The position numbers and the translations under genes were made by a program. The notes under the pieces were generated by a model. It searched no databases and was not told the DNA's origin. It was given only the letters and a program-made list of their open reading frames with translations. 64,000 nucleotides of DNA, from the NCBI GenBank assembly GCA_948567375.1, contig OX419757.1, forward strand, positions 8,742,001-8,806,000. Reading direction: 5' to 3'. Position 1 is the first letter of the stretch. The number at the start of each line of letters is the position of its first letter. Shown one piece after another: positions 24,100 to 35,543 of the stretch. The stretch is from Lunularia cruciata (lineage: Eukaryota > Streptophyta > Marchantiopsida > Lunulariales > Lunulariaceae).

Positions 24100-27000
24100 A
24101 TGGGATCGGTCGGCCCTTTGAATGAAGGTTTGCTTACAGAGCAGGAAAGAAGAAATGGCCACTCCAAAGTTTCAAACATCTCATCAGATGAGGAGCTTGA
24201 CAGAAAAGGCAGCCGCGATGAAATTATTCTGGAGATGTTGGGCTGCGAGAACGACTCTCGATCTCTGATTACTGCTGAAATCAAAAAGGCTACTCAGCTC
24301 GCTTGGCCCTTAATTTTATTTAACGTTGTGGTTTTTACCGTCCCCGTCACAACTCTTATGTTCGTGGGCCATTTGGGGGAGTTGGAGCTTTCGGCTGCAT
24401 CTATAGCGAGCTCCTTCGCAATGGTCTCAGCTTATACTGTAATGGTTCGTATCATCTGCAAGTTTAATGATCACGGTGAAATTAATATGGTCCTTCCTTA
24501 GACATTTAGCCATCTATGTGCAAATATATACGTTTGCAAAAGATGTTACTGTGTTACTGAAGCTTTCCTTACGTTCTTTCTTTTCCATGAAGATTGGATT
24601 CGCGAGTACACTGGAGACACTATGTGGTCAAGCGTTCGGAGCAAAAAATTATCGCATGTTGGGGATACACTTGCAAAGTTCATGGATAGTTTGCACCATT
24701 GTGGCCTTCTTGATTCTGGCGTGTTGGATGAATGTGGCGTCGGTACTCACCGCAATGGGACAGGACCCAGAAATTGCTAGTTTGGCAGAGAGATACCTGA
24801 TGTTCCAGATTCCTGGTGTTTTCGGTTCCGGAATACTGAGACCCATGGTGAAATTTCTGCAGTCGCAGACCGTAGTTAGACCAGTCCTTTGGTGTGCTTT
24901 GGTAGCGTTTGCAGTTCATTTCCTCGCTTGTTACCTATGTATACATACTTTCGGATTTGGATTCATCGGGGGTGCCATTGCCAATTGCTTCACCTATCAG
25001 TTTTTGACCGTACTTGTAGCTATGTATATCTGGATCTCCGGTGATTTCAAGGAAACCTTTACCGGGTTCACATGGGAAGCTTTCGGTTCTGTCGGGGAAT
25101 ACCTGAAGCTTGCCATTCCATCTACTGCTATGCTTTGGTAAGTTACAAACTCACATTTCCTCTCCTATAGGTAATCCGTACTTAGCGCATAGATTGGCAC
25201 ATTGCGAATGTTGACGAGTTTTAATAGTTTACAGGAGAAACTCGGGGAAGAGGCGGCTCAAAACTTTCTTCGATACCAAAGTTAACGAACTCTAACAAAG
25301 GAAGAATTCCTTCTACGCTATACGCAGGAACATGCTTCTCATACATGAGTGCAGGAGATAGAACGTTGTAGTTTGCGTAGAAACGGAGTAACAGTTAGAC
25401 AAGCAGAGTAAGTGAGACATAGACGAAGTAAACTTCGCTGATTATCTTGGACATGACAAAATGCAAGGTGCCTAAATTTGATTGAACTTCTCGGACAGTT
25501 CAGACAATCGACTTAGACGTCCAGATCAATATGTCGTCGTGGCGCTTGCAGTCTTCACACCTCAGCGTTGTAGTGTGGCAACTTAGTGCTTTGAAATGTC
25601 TGTCTGTCCTCAGCTTGGAGTACTGGACTGCGGAAATCCTTGTCCTAGCCTCTGGGCTCCTGCCGAATCCTCAACTCCAACTTTCGCTTCTCTCGATCAG
25701 GTATACAATCCCACTGCAAATGGTAGACTTGCGGCTGAAGCATGTAGACAAGCAAGTCAGCGAGATCGATGTGACTGGAAGGTATCGGACCCGGGAAAAT
25801 AAACAATGAATTGATATGTACATTTCAGGCGGCTTCAGGAATCTCACCCGGTTGTAATTCTCCAGTATCTGATTTCTTTCCTGTTCGTGAGTCGCTTTTT
25901 TCCGAATTGAGTGATGCGACGAGACCTTAGATCTTTTCTCGCTTGACTTTCTAGAAAGCAAAGATGAAGCAACCAGGAAATTTCATTGCATAGTTTCCAC
26001 TTTGATCATGGTGATGCAGTCTGAGCACGACGAACTTGACTGCTATGATTCCAAATGGACTCGGTGGCGCAGCAGGGTCGGGTTTCTCTCTTTCGCTCTT
26101 TCGCTCTTTCATCATTATTGATTTTCTCAAACGTCCAAACAGCAAGGACTGCTTCCTTTACGCTCAATTTGGGTTGGTAGAATCCACTTACGATTTAATG
26201 TATATACGGACTCTTGTGAAAACCCCGTAAAATAGTGTGTGTTCTTGAAGTTGTGATTTTCCAATCTAGCTAGTCAGTGACAGCAGCACATTTGATTTGG
26301 ATCCTTCCTGCAGCACGAGAGTGTCTAACGAGCTGGGAGCCTATCGTCCAAAAGCTGCTAAGTTGGCTGGAAAAGTGATTATGGGGATGGCACTTCTTGC
26401 AAGTTGCATCATCGCTTCTAGCATCCTTCTTGCTAGAAATGTGTGGGGAAGAGCGTTTTCCGACGTGGACGAAATCCTAGAAGGAGTGAGATACATGACA
26501 CCGTTGATAGCTCTATCAGCACTAATGGATTCAGTTCAGGGAGTATTGTCAGGTTAGCAAATACGATTTCTCAGCTCCAGTTTTGGGAACCCATTATTCG
26601 ACTTTATTATGTAACTTCAAACCTACACTTCATTGCGCTCAAGGACCGCGTGACTGTAGGTATCGCTAGGGGATGCGGACGACAGGACATGGGTTCATAC
26701 ATCAATTTGACAGCATTCTACATCGTGGGGATTCCAGCTGGTTTACATCTGGGCTTTGGATTGCGAATGGGCGCACCGGTATGTTCCTTGAGGGAGATTC
26801 GAATTTCATGTTATCTGGATGGATCTGTTCCTTTTAAATTAAAGTTTATTGCAAGCGCAGAAATATCATCTTTATCTCTTAAGGGTTATTGGGTAGACTG
26901 AGTCATGGACTCGAATGCAAGTTTATCATGATGAGATGTCTGTACGGGTTGTATAATGTACTATCTTACGTCGAAGAATAACGGGACAGCACGGGTGCCT

Positions 27001-27410
27001 CTGTAGGGTTTGTGGTCGGGTCTTCTTCTCGGAGAATTGACGCAGACGTTTCTGCTTACATTGCTTGTTGTGAGAACGAACTGGGACAAAATGGTTCGTG
27101 CGTACAAACTGGACCATGTCGATTTTCGTTTTCTGTATCAAAGGTGCCCGTTAGACAGGGTATGTTCTTCAGCTGAAGACAAGGTCGAACACTAGGCTTG
27201 ATCACTAAGTACTGTACATCTAGAAACATTCCACAGTAGAAATATTGCTGACGGAGTGACAACCGTCTAAACTGTACGCTATTGTATATTGTTGAGAAAC
27301 ACACTTACCAATTTTTCAACATGCCTTTGTATTGGATGGCATCGCAGGCTGATGACGCCCAAAGGAGGGTCGTTTTCCAACACTCGCTGAAAAATAGTAG
27401 CGGACACTGA
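24100..27410 (+). CDS. MATE-family efflux transporter (DTX/DETOXIFICATION-like), 8 exons
   Basis: Plant multidrug and toxic compound extrusion carrier, expected in the plasma or vacuolar membrane, exporting small organic compounds in exchange for protons or sodium; the substrate cannot be told. Proposed exons: 24100-24444, 24593-25137, 25614-25700, 26020-26076, 26314-26552, 26660-26778, 27007-27093, 27348-27410. All introns are GT-AG, the phases fit, and the coding length is 1539 bases (513 residues, normal for the family) plus TGA. Family signatures: LAWPLILFNVVVF and MFVGHLGELELSAASIA (exon 1), LETLCGQAFGAKNY (exon 2), LASGLLPNP (exon 3), MIPNGLGGAA (exon 4), TRVSNELGAYRP (exon 5), GIARGCGRQ (exon 6), GLWSGLLLGE (exon 7). 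Twelve membrane helices are expected. The N-terminal 60 residues are polar and cytosolic. The last exon (ADDAQRRV) is the least certain; if the exon 7 donor is not used, the frame instead reads to a stop at 27195. The only gene here without a break. Confidence 0.9.
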
Positions 27411-28774
27411 AGTAAGTACTGGATGCTGATCAACTAGCTCTGACTATATTGCTCGTTCTGCAGACAGAGCAAGCAAGGCTAGAGTTTACAAGGATCATGC
27501 AAAGAAAGTAGGCTTTTAGAACATTGCGATTGCAAGAAAACAGAGTCTGGATCTATAGGTTGGAGATGGCATTTCTGCTGAACTGAAATGTTCTTTTTGT
27601 TTAAAAACCTTTGTTTTTGTTGCCTTCAAAACAGTAGTATCATATTTTAGAATCCAATGTTTCATGTTTACAATGCTATTGAGCATGTTGGACTGTTCAG
27701 TACTGCTGCTCGCTCGTTCGTTCAGGAAAGATCATGTCATGTGAAATAAGGCAATAATTCTTTCCTAGATTTTCGTTGAAGAATCAAACTGTTTGGCTGC
27801 CAGCTGTCCCCATTCATACTCAAGATTCTAACTTCTCCCGTTTATCTTTGTCAGGATTGGACAGTAGCTCCTCCGTACTCCATGCAACCACACTATCAAC
27901 TTCAAACACAGACCATGTCCAGGTTGTCCTTCCGATTCTTTCGACCCCGGAAGAATATGCTGCCTGGAGATGATCCCAGAGTCCGCCGCACCTACCACGA
28001 CGCTCATAAAGCTGTTATGCAATCTCAATTTTGAGGTGCAGTGGAGATAGAAGATGATGGCGGAGATAGACCAGAGCCCCCACTTCCTGTTTCACCGTGA
28101 CATGGAAGGAAGCACACCATGTCACAATTATAGGATTACACTATATAGCGGCTCCTAAGAAAAGGATCGTCGTTATATTATATCATTTAGGATCAAGCCC
28201 GATGCTGGTCGAAGAACTGCTCGACATGCAGCACAAGAAATATCACTTCATGTCAGACGCAAGCTTAGCTAAGCAACAAAAGAAAACCTCTGGTGTAGAT
28301 GAAAATCAGTTGAACTGATCAACAGAACACAGAGAAATCAATCTATGAACTTTCGGTTAATCAGGTAGCATCTATCCAGGTTCGACGGTAACGGGCTACA
28401 ATACCGAATGAGCCGAGAAAGCTACCAAGACACTGTCAAGAAGATAGTCGCCTTTCTTCCAGAGAAGAAAAGGGCGACCGCGTAGAAAAAAGGAGTCGCC
28501 TTTCTTCCAGAGATACACTTAACTGACCCATAGCTATCGTCACCATTCTGATCCCAACTGACAATCATTTGAATCACTGAAACTCCGGTAGCTTTCGTGA
28601 ATACCAGAGCTCTGCTAGTTTTGATAGTCTGAAACCGTCTGATGACGCAAATCAGGATTTTAGCGCACATGCTTGAGGTTTATCGTATCTGCATGTGGAG
28701 CAAAGACGATATTATCTTCTCTTTCCTCCATTAAGTGTTTATAAACTTCTGTGGTACACTAGAGGAAAAGAACA
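27411..28774. other. Downstream region of the MATE gene, no gene seen
   Basis: Contains the MATE 3' untranslated region and about 1.3 kb with no supported frame. At 28445-28512 the phrase AGTCGCCTTTCTTCCAGAGA occurs twice around GGGCGACCGCGTAG; the core GGCGACCGCGTAG recurs at 19625, next to H1. That may be a shared flank or an end of the H family. Confidence 0.5.
28445..28512 (+). repeat. 20-bp direct repeat with partial inverted copy between
   Basis: AGTCGCCTTTCTTCCAGAGA at 28445-28464 and 28493-28512. Between them GAAGAAAAGGGCGACC is a near reverse complement of the start of the unit, so the segment can fold into a hairpin. Confidence 0.7.
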
Positions 28775-30900
28775 CATGAAGGATGGGGAGACCCCATCGG
28801 GCTGTACAAGGGAGAGACAAAAAGAGGTAAAATGGAGCTAGGCCCCAATAGTTTTGATATGAGAAATCTACTCTACTGCAGCTAAAATAATTGAGCTATG
28901 CAAGTCATAAGGTGTAAGGTCTACAAACCACTAGAGCATTTGGAGAAGCATCACCTAGAATGATTGCTCTCCTATTGATTGCACAAGCAAATGCTCTCTA
29001 TATAGCAATGGACACACTATAACTAAAGTATCCTACAAAGTATGAGAGTGAGAATGGTACCCCTCACATCTAATATGATAGGCTCTCGTGCACTCCTTCA
29101 TGTATGTCAAACGCCATGTTCTTTCCTCCATATAACTCCAAGGCAGAGGAACAAAGAGTTGATTTTGCTGCATACCCCTAAACTTGGAGACCTTGCATGC
29201 TTCAGCTCCACTCGCTGCCGATCTAGGAGGATGAGTAATCACTCCCTCCAAAACTGCATCATGTGTAGGGTCGGTAACCACAACATCCGCCGCTGTCACC
29301 TGATCATCTCGGACCAAGTATAAGTCTGCTCTGACATGTGTCATCTGCAAAGAATACAAATGCTCTCTCCAAGCAAGGTATCCACTTTCATGTCATAGCA
29401 AGCACTATATCCTTGATGGCATCATGGGTAGCTACCCTCTGTCCTCCAAAGTACACCATGCCATATGGACCACTATTGCATTTGGTGTAGAACCACACTC
29501 ACAAGTGAGTAACTAAGATGCAAACGGGTGGACCAAACCTAGGCAGAACCTCATCATTGTAGAGAAGGTGGCTGGTGCAAGTTTGAATGCTTGATGTGCA
29601 GTTGAGCTAGGATCCAAGAGCTTACACCCTTGCCAGAGCAAGAACAAAGATGTGTTCTAGTGGCCCAAGGAATGGACAAGTCAACTAAGAGAGAATGTAG
29701 CATATGCTGACATGGTTGCTCTATCAAGGAAGATTGCAATCCTTTGGTCCAATCTGACATTAGTGAAGAAAAGGATGGAAGGTCCTCTTGTGTCATTGAG
29801 GATAGACCATCTCTCTTATGTGAAAAAAGCACTTGGAGAGAAAAGGATATCTCCTCCATCTCAATCACTCAAGTCTTCAAAATTGGCCAATCTGCAACCA
29901 CAAAATGGGAGGAAAGTAGGGGTGCCAAGAGAGCCCAACTATCCAAAAATGCTATAGGTGCAATCTCCTCCATAGATAATAGGCCTACTCCTTTGCATGA
30001 GATTGGTATACATTTTTGCCTCCGTACCAACCCCTCCTCATACACTCAAATGTCCCAAGTCCAATGATATCACCAAAGACTCCCATAATCCTCCTATCAA
30101 AAGTCTCAAACATGATAGGAAAGTCAAGGAAGGAGGAACCATGCAGAGGAGGTAAGTTGGTGAGATGCTAACCACTCTCATGACTTGATCTGTATCCATG
30201 GAATGGTCAATGAAAGGATAAAGGAAGAGTGCATAATCCCTGGTGTCATAGTTGTTGATGTGGTCACTTGCCACATGTGAACATCCCAAGTGGTCCAATC
30301 ATCTTCCTTTTGCATCCTTCCCACATAAATCTTTACACCTTGTGAGATAAAACATTAATGATACACCAAGCATGGTGTATCCTGAGCTACTATTGGTGGC
30401 CCCACATGGGGAAGTGTAGCCATGGCTAGAACAAGAATAACAATCATAATACACAATCCTTCTCTCCATATCTCCCCATACCTACAAAACCACAACCTCT
30501 CACATCCCAACTCACATGATTAAATACTATCTCTTTAGACTAAACACTAAAAAAATTAAACAAAAGTTTAAATTTTTAAATAACTTTCAATTTCAACCTC
30601 AAAAATTTTCAAACCAAGTTCACATAGAACTCAAACATGAATACCAAGAGATTAGAAATGAAAATTCCTGACCCATCACTCTCACTATGAAGTAATCACT
30701 CTAAATGCTAAAAAACCTAAAAGTCCTCATAACTTTCTACTCAATTCTCCATAGCCTTCAAATTAGGTACCAATGGAATCAAAATTTAAAAAACAAAGAA
30801 TCTATTATTCACTCATGTGATGTATGAGATGAGCTCTCTGAAACTCTATAATATTCTTTACCTTGTTGCCTCCCTTCTCTCTCTCTCCCGTTCCTCATAG
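28775..30900 (-). mobile_element. Element H2, inverted and internally deleted copy of H1
   Basis: On the minus strand it matches H1 at both ends. 30430-30180 corresponds to H1 20350-20610, and 30170-28775 corresponds to H1 22188-23567. The middle 1.6 kb of H1, with the RT core, is missing; the join lies near 30172 (TCTCA then CCAACTTACCTCC). Remnant frames 30298-30038 and 29359-29033 match H1 reading. The right limit (5' end) is uncertain. H2 faces H1 across the MATE gene. Confidence 0.75.
28782..28798 (+). repeat. Perfect 7-bp palindrome at the H2 terminus
   Basis: GATGGGG-AGA-CCCCATC can form a 7-bp stem with a 3-base loop. A related, less perfect form lies at the left end of H1 (19645) and in a separate tandem repeat at 33313-33499. 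Confidence 0.7.
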
Positions 30901-31841
30901 TAGAGTTTGATTAGTTCACTTGGGGGTTTTAATACACAATGTGGTTTCACTTTCAAGAATTACAAGAGATTTATTGTTTACTTCCATGTCTCATAAACTT
31001 TCATGTGGGACTCTGTAAAGAAATCAATGACTATTTTTGGATGGGTTGTAAATTTTTTTCCTCATTATAGTAGGTATTTACAAGCCATCTCATAAATCAG
31101 AAAGAGGAGTTTGCATTAAAATCTGAGCTTATGCGGGGTTATAAGCGGTTAATTCAAAATGATTTCAATTAAGACTCTTGAATGTAAACCTATCTAGATG
31201 TATCACAACACATGTGTGACAATCAAAATTTGAATGAAAGAATGATCCAACTATAGATGAGAAGCAGAGTGTCTATACTTATAGTTCAAACAAAAATTCC
31301 AATCCCAAGCAATGCACAACAAATTGTAATTGATTTATTGCTCTAAATGCAATCCTTTGTAAGCTCCAACCCAAGCACCGGTGCCTACTTGGAGAACTGT
31401 ATAATACATCTTCTTGGAAAAATTTATGGTGCATAGTGTTTTTAAATCACACTGTGAAATTGAAATTTTAGTTTAAGGGATCATGGAGTGCACACCAATT
31501 GGAATGGTAGACGTCTATCTTCTTCCCTATACCCCTCCCCAAGATATAGAATAGATTGATATTTCTGTTTCCAATCTTGAGCTTTTTATTGCTGATTCCA
31601 ATCTTGCACAAAGGATTTCCACTCCTACATAGAGCTTAGGATTGAGTGACAAGGAGCAAGAACAAATGTAAAAAAAGACACTCCTTTATCAAGCACTTCA
31701 CAATCACATGTTTCACAAGCCTTTTTGGTGCAAGGATCAATTCCAATTAGTATTCCAAGTACATAAGAAGAGAAGCCTTTTGAATTTAGTCCATGGAATT
31801 TTGCTACAAGTGAACTATTTGGACTTCACCTAGAGGAGGAT
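30901..31841. other. Stretch without recognised genes
   Basis: AT-rich DNA with stops in all frames. Nothing matches other parts of the window. Confidence 0.5.
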
Positions 31842-32389
31842 TTGCAAATTCCAATCACTCAACGGAACAAGAGAGTACAAGAGGAGATCCAAATAGCAAT
31901 AGAGGAAATGCTTGCACCCATGAGAGATAGAGGAAATAAAGACGAAGGAGATTTAGGGGATAGAGAAGGTGAGGAAGATGGTGAACCATCTTGTAAGAGG
32001 AGGAAATCTTATAAGGAAAATCTAAAGATTTGGTCCATGTTAGATAGTTTTGCAAGAGAGTACAAGAGGAGATCCAAATAGCAATAGAGGAAATGCTTGC
32101 ACCCATGAGAGATAGAGGAAATAAAGACAAAGGAGATTTAGGGGATAGAGAAGGTGAGGAAGATGGTGAACCATCTTGTAAGAGGAGGAAATCTTATAAG
32201 GAAAATCTAAAGATTTGGTCCATGTTAGATAGTTTTGCAAAAGATATGGCTAGTCACACAAAATTGAAGTTTGAATCATTAGATGCTGAAGAGAGGTATA
32301 AATTGAGTGAGTTTGATGCTCAAAAGGTAGCTAAAATAGAAAAGTTATGCATGACGGTAGAGGTGCAAGAGCAAAAGCACAAAGGTTAA
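31842..32389 (+). pseudogene. Unknown charged-protein fragment, partly duplicated
   Basis: The frame from 31842 reads a hydrophilic stretch (EEIQIAIEEMLAPMRDRGNK, then EEDGEPSCKRRKSYKENLKI). After 185 bases the same coding sequence starts again in the other frame, and this second copy continues to 32389 (SFAKDMASHTKLKFESLDAE, then IEKLCMTVEVQEQ). The KRRK patch could be a nuclear signal. A short unduplicated ancestor would have been one C-terminal exon of a DNA-binding or transposon-partner protein, but I cannot name a family. No upstream exon is recognisable. Confidence 0.35.
31871..32240 (+). repeat. 185-bp tandem duplication, nearly identical
   Basis: Units 31871-32055 and 32056-32240 start GAGAGTACAAGAGGAGATCC. 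Almost the only difference is GACGAAG versus GACAAAG near 31940 and 32125, so the doubling is recent compared with the surrounding decayed DNA. The unit length is not a multiple of three. Confidence 0.92.
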
Positions 32390-33312
32390 GATTCAAAGAG
32401 AGACTTGCAAAATGAAGGCAAAAATATAAGATGACACTTGAATTAGTAAAGGTAGGGAAAAACACTTGGGAAATTTCGAGCATTTGACCATGTTATTTTA
32501 GGTAGATGAAATGCATTGGGTAGTAATCACCTTATCTTCCATCACTAATCTTAACTAAATGGGAATCACTATTATAATGTCAAAATGATTTATATTTAAT
32601 AAATGAGGGATAAATTTTTGATGTTTTGCTGAAGGATTTCATGTGTAAAGGATTTCTTGGACGCATATGAGGTACCTTAGAAGGAGTGGCAAATCCACTC
32701 ATTTTATCGTGGATTTGCTTGCATAGTGAGTCAAGGTTGCTCATTTTTATATAGGGTTTGCTTGCAAGCTATGGATCCGCTTGCCTATTGAGATTAATAT
32801 CAAGACATGTTCTTGCCATTAGATAGCTTTCTTGGCCTATGTGAGGATTTGCTTGTCCAAATGTAGATTTTTCTTTCTCATATACAATTGCATTTCCTTG
32901 TCTTGATATGAATTTTCTCATTTGTTGTTTGCTTTTGCACATTCTTGATTGTATATGCTCTCACTTGGTAGGTTTTGCTTTTTATCTTGAAGCAAATATG
33001 GATATGCCTTGGAAAAATAACCAACCTTGTAATCAATTTTTGCTTGCATTATGTGTCTTGTGCAGATGTGTCTTGTGTAGATGTATCTTGAGTGATTCTA
33101 TTGCACAACTAAGTGATTGAACAACCCAACTGCATATGATGTACCCTTGTAGCTGGTTTGTTCATTTTGGGTGCGAGTTATTGCTTATTTTAACAAACCA
33201 AGTCAATGCAAGGTTTTGCCAACCAAGGTACTTTACAAACTCAAAATATGCATGTAGAATGAATTCAGAAGAAAAAAAAAATACTGATATGTTTCTACAA
33301 GAACTCTAGAGT
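32390..33312. other. Stretch without recognised genes, with degenerate GGATTTGCTTG phrases
   Basis: At 32640-32880 phrases such as GGATTTGCTTGC recur irregularly. A similar series occurs at 47510-47830. No coding frame with a recognisable motif. Confidence 0.4.
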
Positions 33313-33499
33313 AGAAAAGGGCAAACGCAAGAAATAATGGCTTAGGATGGGAAGATGCCATCAAGCCAGAATTTCATATCCCAAGAGTAATAGCCTTTGG
33401 CAACCCCACAATAGAAAAAGGTGATTGTGATGGATGGTGGCTTAGATAGGAAGACACCATTAAGCCAAGAGTTTCATATTCCAAGAGTAACAACTTTTG
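33313..33499 (+). repeat. Two diverged tandem units of about 99 bp with palindromic core
   Basis: Units begin AGAAAAGG (33313) and AGAAAAAGG (33412). Each contains GGCTTAG, a GGAAGATGCCATCAAGCC-like core and TTTCATATYCCAAGAGTAA. The core resembles the ends of the H elements (GGATGGGAAGACCCCACCAAGCC). Confidence 0.7.
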
Positions 33500-34130
33500 T
33501 TCTCATCTGTTGATATCCCAAAAGTAACATATCATCTAAAGTAAAAAATAGTAAGCTTCAATATCATATTGACCATGGGAGGACTGAAATAACCCTTTCC
33601 ATAAGCATGTAAACTACAACACTAGTCCAAAACACAAAGTACATCCAATTGTGTCCATCCTAACATTTCCTATGCTAAATTGAGTTTCCATATAAGCAAA
33701 TACCCATAAATAGAGTCTAATAAGCACATAAGCAAATTGAGTTATCATATTAGTGAAAACCCATCAATAGAGTCCAATAAGCATATACACAACTCAATCA
33801 ATCAAGTAATTGCACAAATGCTCAATGTACAAATGTGATATATGAATAAATATACAAAGGTGATACTCAAATGGACATGTAATCATAAGATCATATATAA
33901 CACTAAACTAACCTATTGTACATCCTTGGCAATATCATCCTTTGTAGCATCTGGGAGTAGATGCACTATTTTGTGTTCCAATGCACACTCAAGACATCTA
34001 ATAATGGGTATTGTGATCCACACTAGCCTATATCTCACATCCACTCCCACTCATGATGGCACACGAGAGAGGGAGGGGGAGGCGGGGTCTTGCAAGGATG
34101 CAACTAATAAATCATAAGAATTCACATTGT

Positions 34131-34237
34131 AGTTGTCATGCATATATACATTGCTACACAACATACATCACTGTCAACATCATACACTATGGAAGCACAA
34201 CTCACACATAAGTCATACATAGACTCTAAAGTGCCAC
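34131..34237. repeat. 107-bp direct repeat flanking the E 3' LTR, outer copy
   Basis: Matches 34692-34797 (about 90 percent by eye), both ending CTCTAAAGTGCCAC. The pair brackets the E 3' LTR. Confidence 0.85.
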
Positions 34238-34691
34238 TATAATCAGATTGCTTACCACTCTCAACTCAACTCAACTCAACTCAGATCAGTACTTGATCTG
34301 TCACTCTATAAATTGCCAACAACTGGGCATTGATTATAGTCAAGCCACACCTACTAGCATAGAGAATCCAAGTGACACTCACCGGCCTCTGTCCACCATA
34401 GCCAAGAACTCGAAGGCTCAACATCAGAGAAGTGAGCTCTTTGGAGCTCACTTTGAAACTATACCCCTTGGACTCGAGCTAGCTCTGAAACCCTAATAGT
34501 CCTACTGACGGCACACTTGATGGTACAAACGGTGCAAAGTGACAATGGGCCCCACCGTGAAGTCATTACCCCAAACACAAAATCTAACCATCGGAAAGTA
34601 GTCTTTGAGAAACTGCTGAAATAACTCTAACTACTATCACTAGAACTCCAATGTCCAAGCATCTAGATGCGGCACTACAAATGGCGTGACA
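34238..34691 (-). repeat. 3' LTR of element E
   Basis: 454 bases. On the minus strand it starts TGTCACGCCATTTG and ends at ...GATTATA, matching 41079-40629 and, on the plus strand, 55649-56100. A pentanucleotide run (ACTCA/TGAGT) lies near one end in all three. The terminal CA is mutated to TA. Confidence 0.88.
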
Positions 34692-34797
34692 ATTGTCGTG
34701 TGTATATACATCGCTACACAACATACATCGCTGTCAACATCATACACTATAGAAGCACAACTCACATATAAGTCATACATGGACTCTAAAGTGCCAC
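34692..34797. repeat. 107-bp direct repeat flanking the E 3' LTR, inner copy
   Basis: Same sequence as 34131-34237, here between the putative polypurine tract (34810-34801) and the LTR. On the minus strand it begins TGTGGCAC. Confidence 0.85.
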
Positions 34798-34800
34798 AAT

Positions 34801-34810
34801 CGCCCCCCTA
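34801..34810 (-). promoter_or_regulatory. Putative polypurine tract of element E
   Basis: On the minus strand TAGGGGGGCG, followed by ATTGTGGCAC. It is a typical G-rich tract but is separated from the LTR start by the 107-bp repeat. Confidence 0.5.
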
Positions 34811-34973
34811 GCTGACGGTTAGGTCCCTCTAACTCCAGATGGCCATCTACTCTAAGTATATAGTATACCCTCTAATGGGCAAAGATCAGGAAGCCGGGTG
34901 CTATGGAGCCTCATCGTTAGTTGCCTGTCTGCAATCTATACTATATAAATAATGAACTAGTTATAGGTCAAGT

Positions 34974-35543
34974 ACATCTAGGTCATAACCATTGTCCCTG
35001 AGGAACCACCGTGAGGGGAGGAGTCATACATGCCATATGCCATCCTCTCAAATAGCTATCACACACTAACATAGTAGCAGCTCCACCAGAAGAGCCACAT
35101 AACATACACCTCAAGCTTGCACGTACAAGTGCCAAGCTTGGGTCCATAGTACCATCAATGTTTGGGAGGTGGCATGGCGCACAATTGCGCACATGATCCT
35201 TCCAAACAACACCGTCATGTCCTTCTAACACAAGGACTCCAGATGGCAAAACCTCATGCACTCTCAAGATAGTGCGGCCTGTAGAAACATCAAGTGTCGT
35301 CGGTGCTGTCTGCTGTAGATATACATAGTCGCCTAGATGAAATTGATGGATCGAGGGTCTATAACCTCCTCCTCGAATGGTAGCATAACATAAAGTATCT
35401 CCATGCTTAGCAATCGCCAAGTTCTCAAAGGCCATCGGCATCACTCTCCAAAAGGTCTTTGCCCATTGAGAACATGCACTCATCCATACATCAGGGTCAT
35501 CCAAGTCCAAAACTATAGTAGCATCTCAACAAATGGCTGTAGG
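34974..35543 (-). pseudogene. Integrase C-terminus with PHD finger (element E)
   Basis: The frame from 35510 has an SH3-like integrase tail (FHLGDYVYLQQT, then LRVHEVLPSGVLVLEG), a linker, and from 35109 a PHD finger: CMLC, LVCDSY, GWHMAC, then PPLTVVPQGQWL followed by TGA and PRC. Zinc ligands 1, 2, 3, the His and the next Cys are present. Ligand 4 is Tyr (Cys to Tyr), and ligand 7 is replaced by the stop codon (34985-34983), but the last Cys still follows (PRC). The PPL...P.G.W signature is diagnostic. PHD fingers often bind the histone H3 tail, by H3K4 methylation state, so this domain could have steered integration in place of a chromodomain. This copy is damaged. Confidence 0.82.

Noticed and set aside
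34258-34285. ACTCA repeats as a microsatellite of interest
   Set aside because: Present at the same place in all three E-family LTRs, so it is an LTR feature and not an independent locus.
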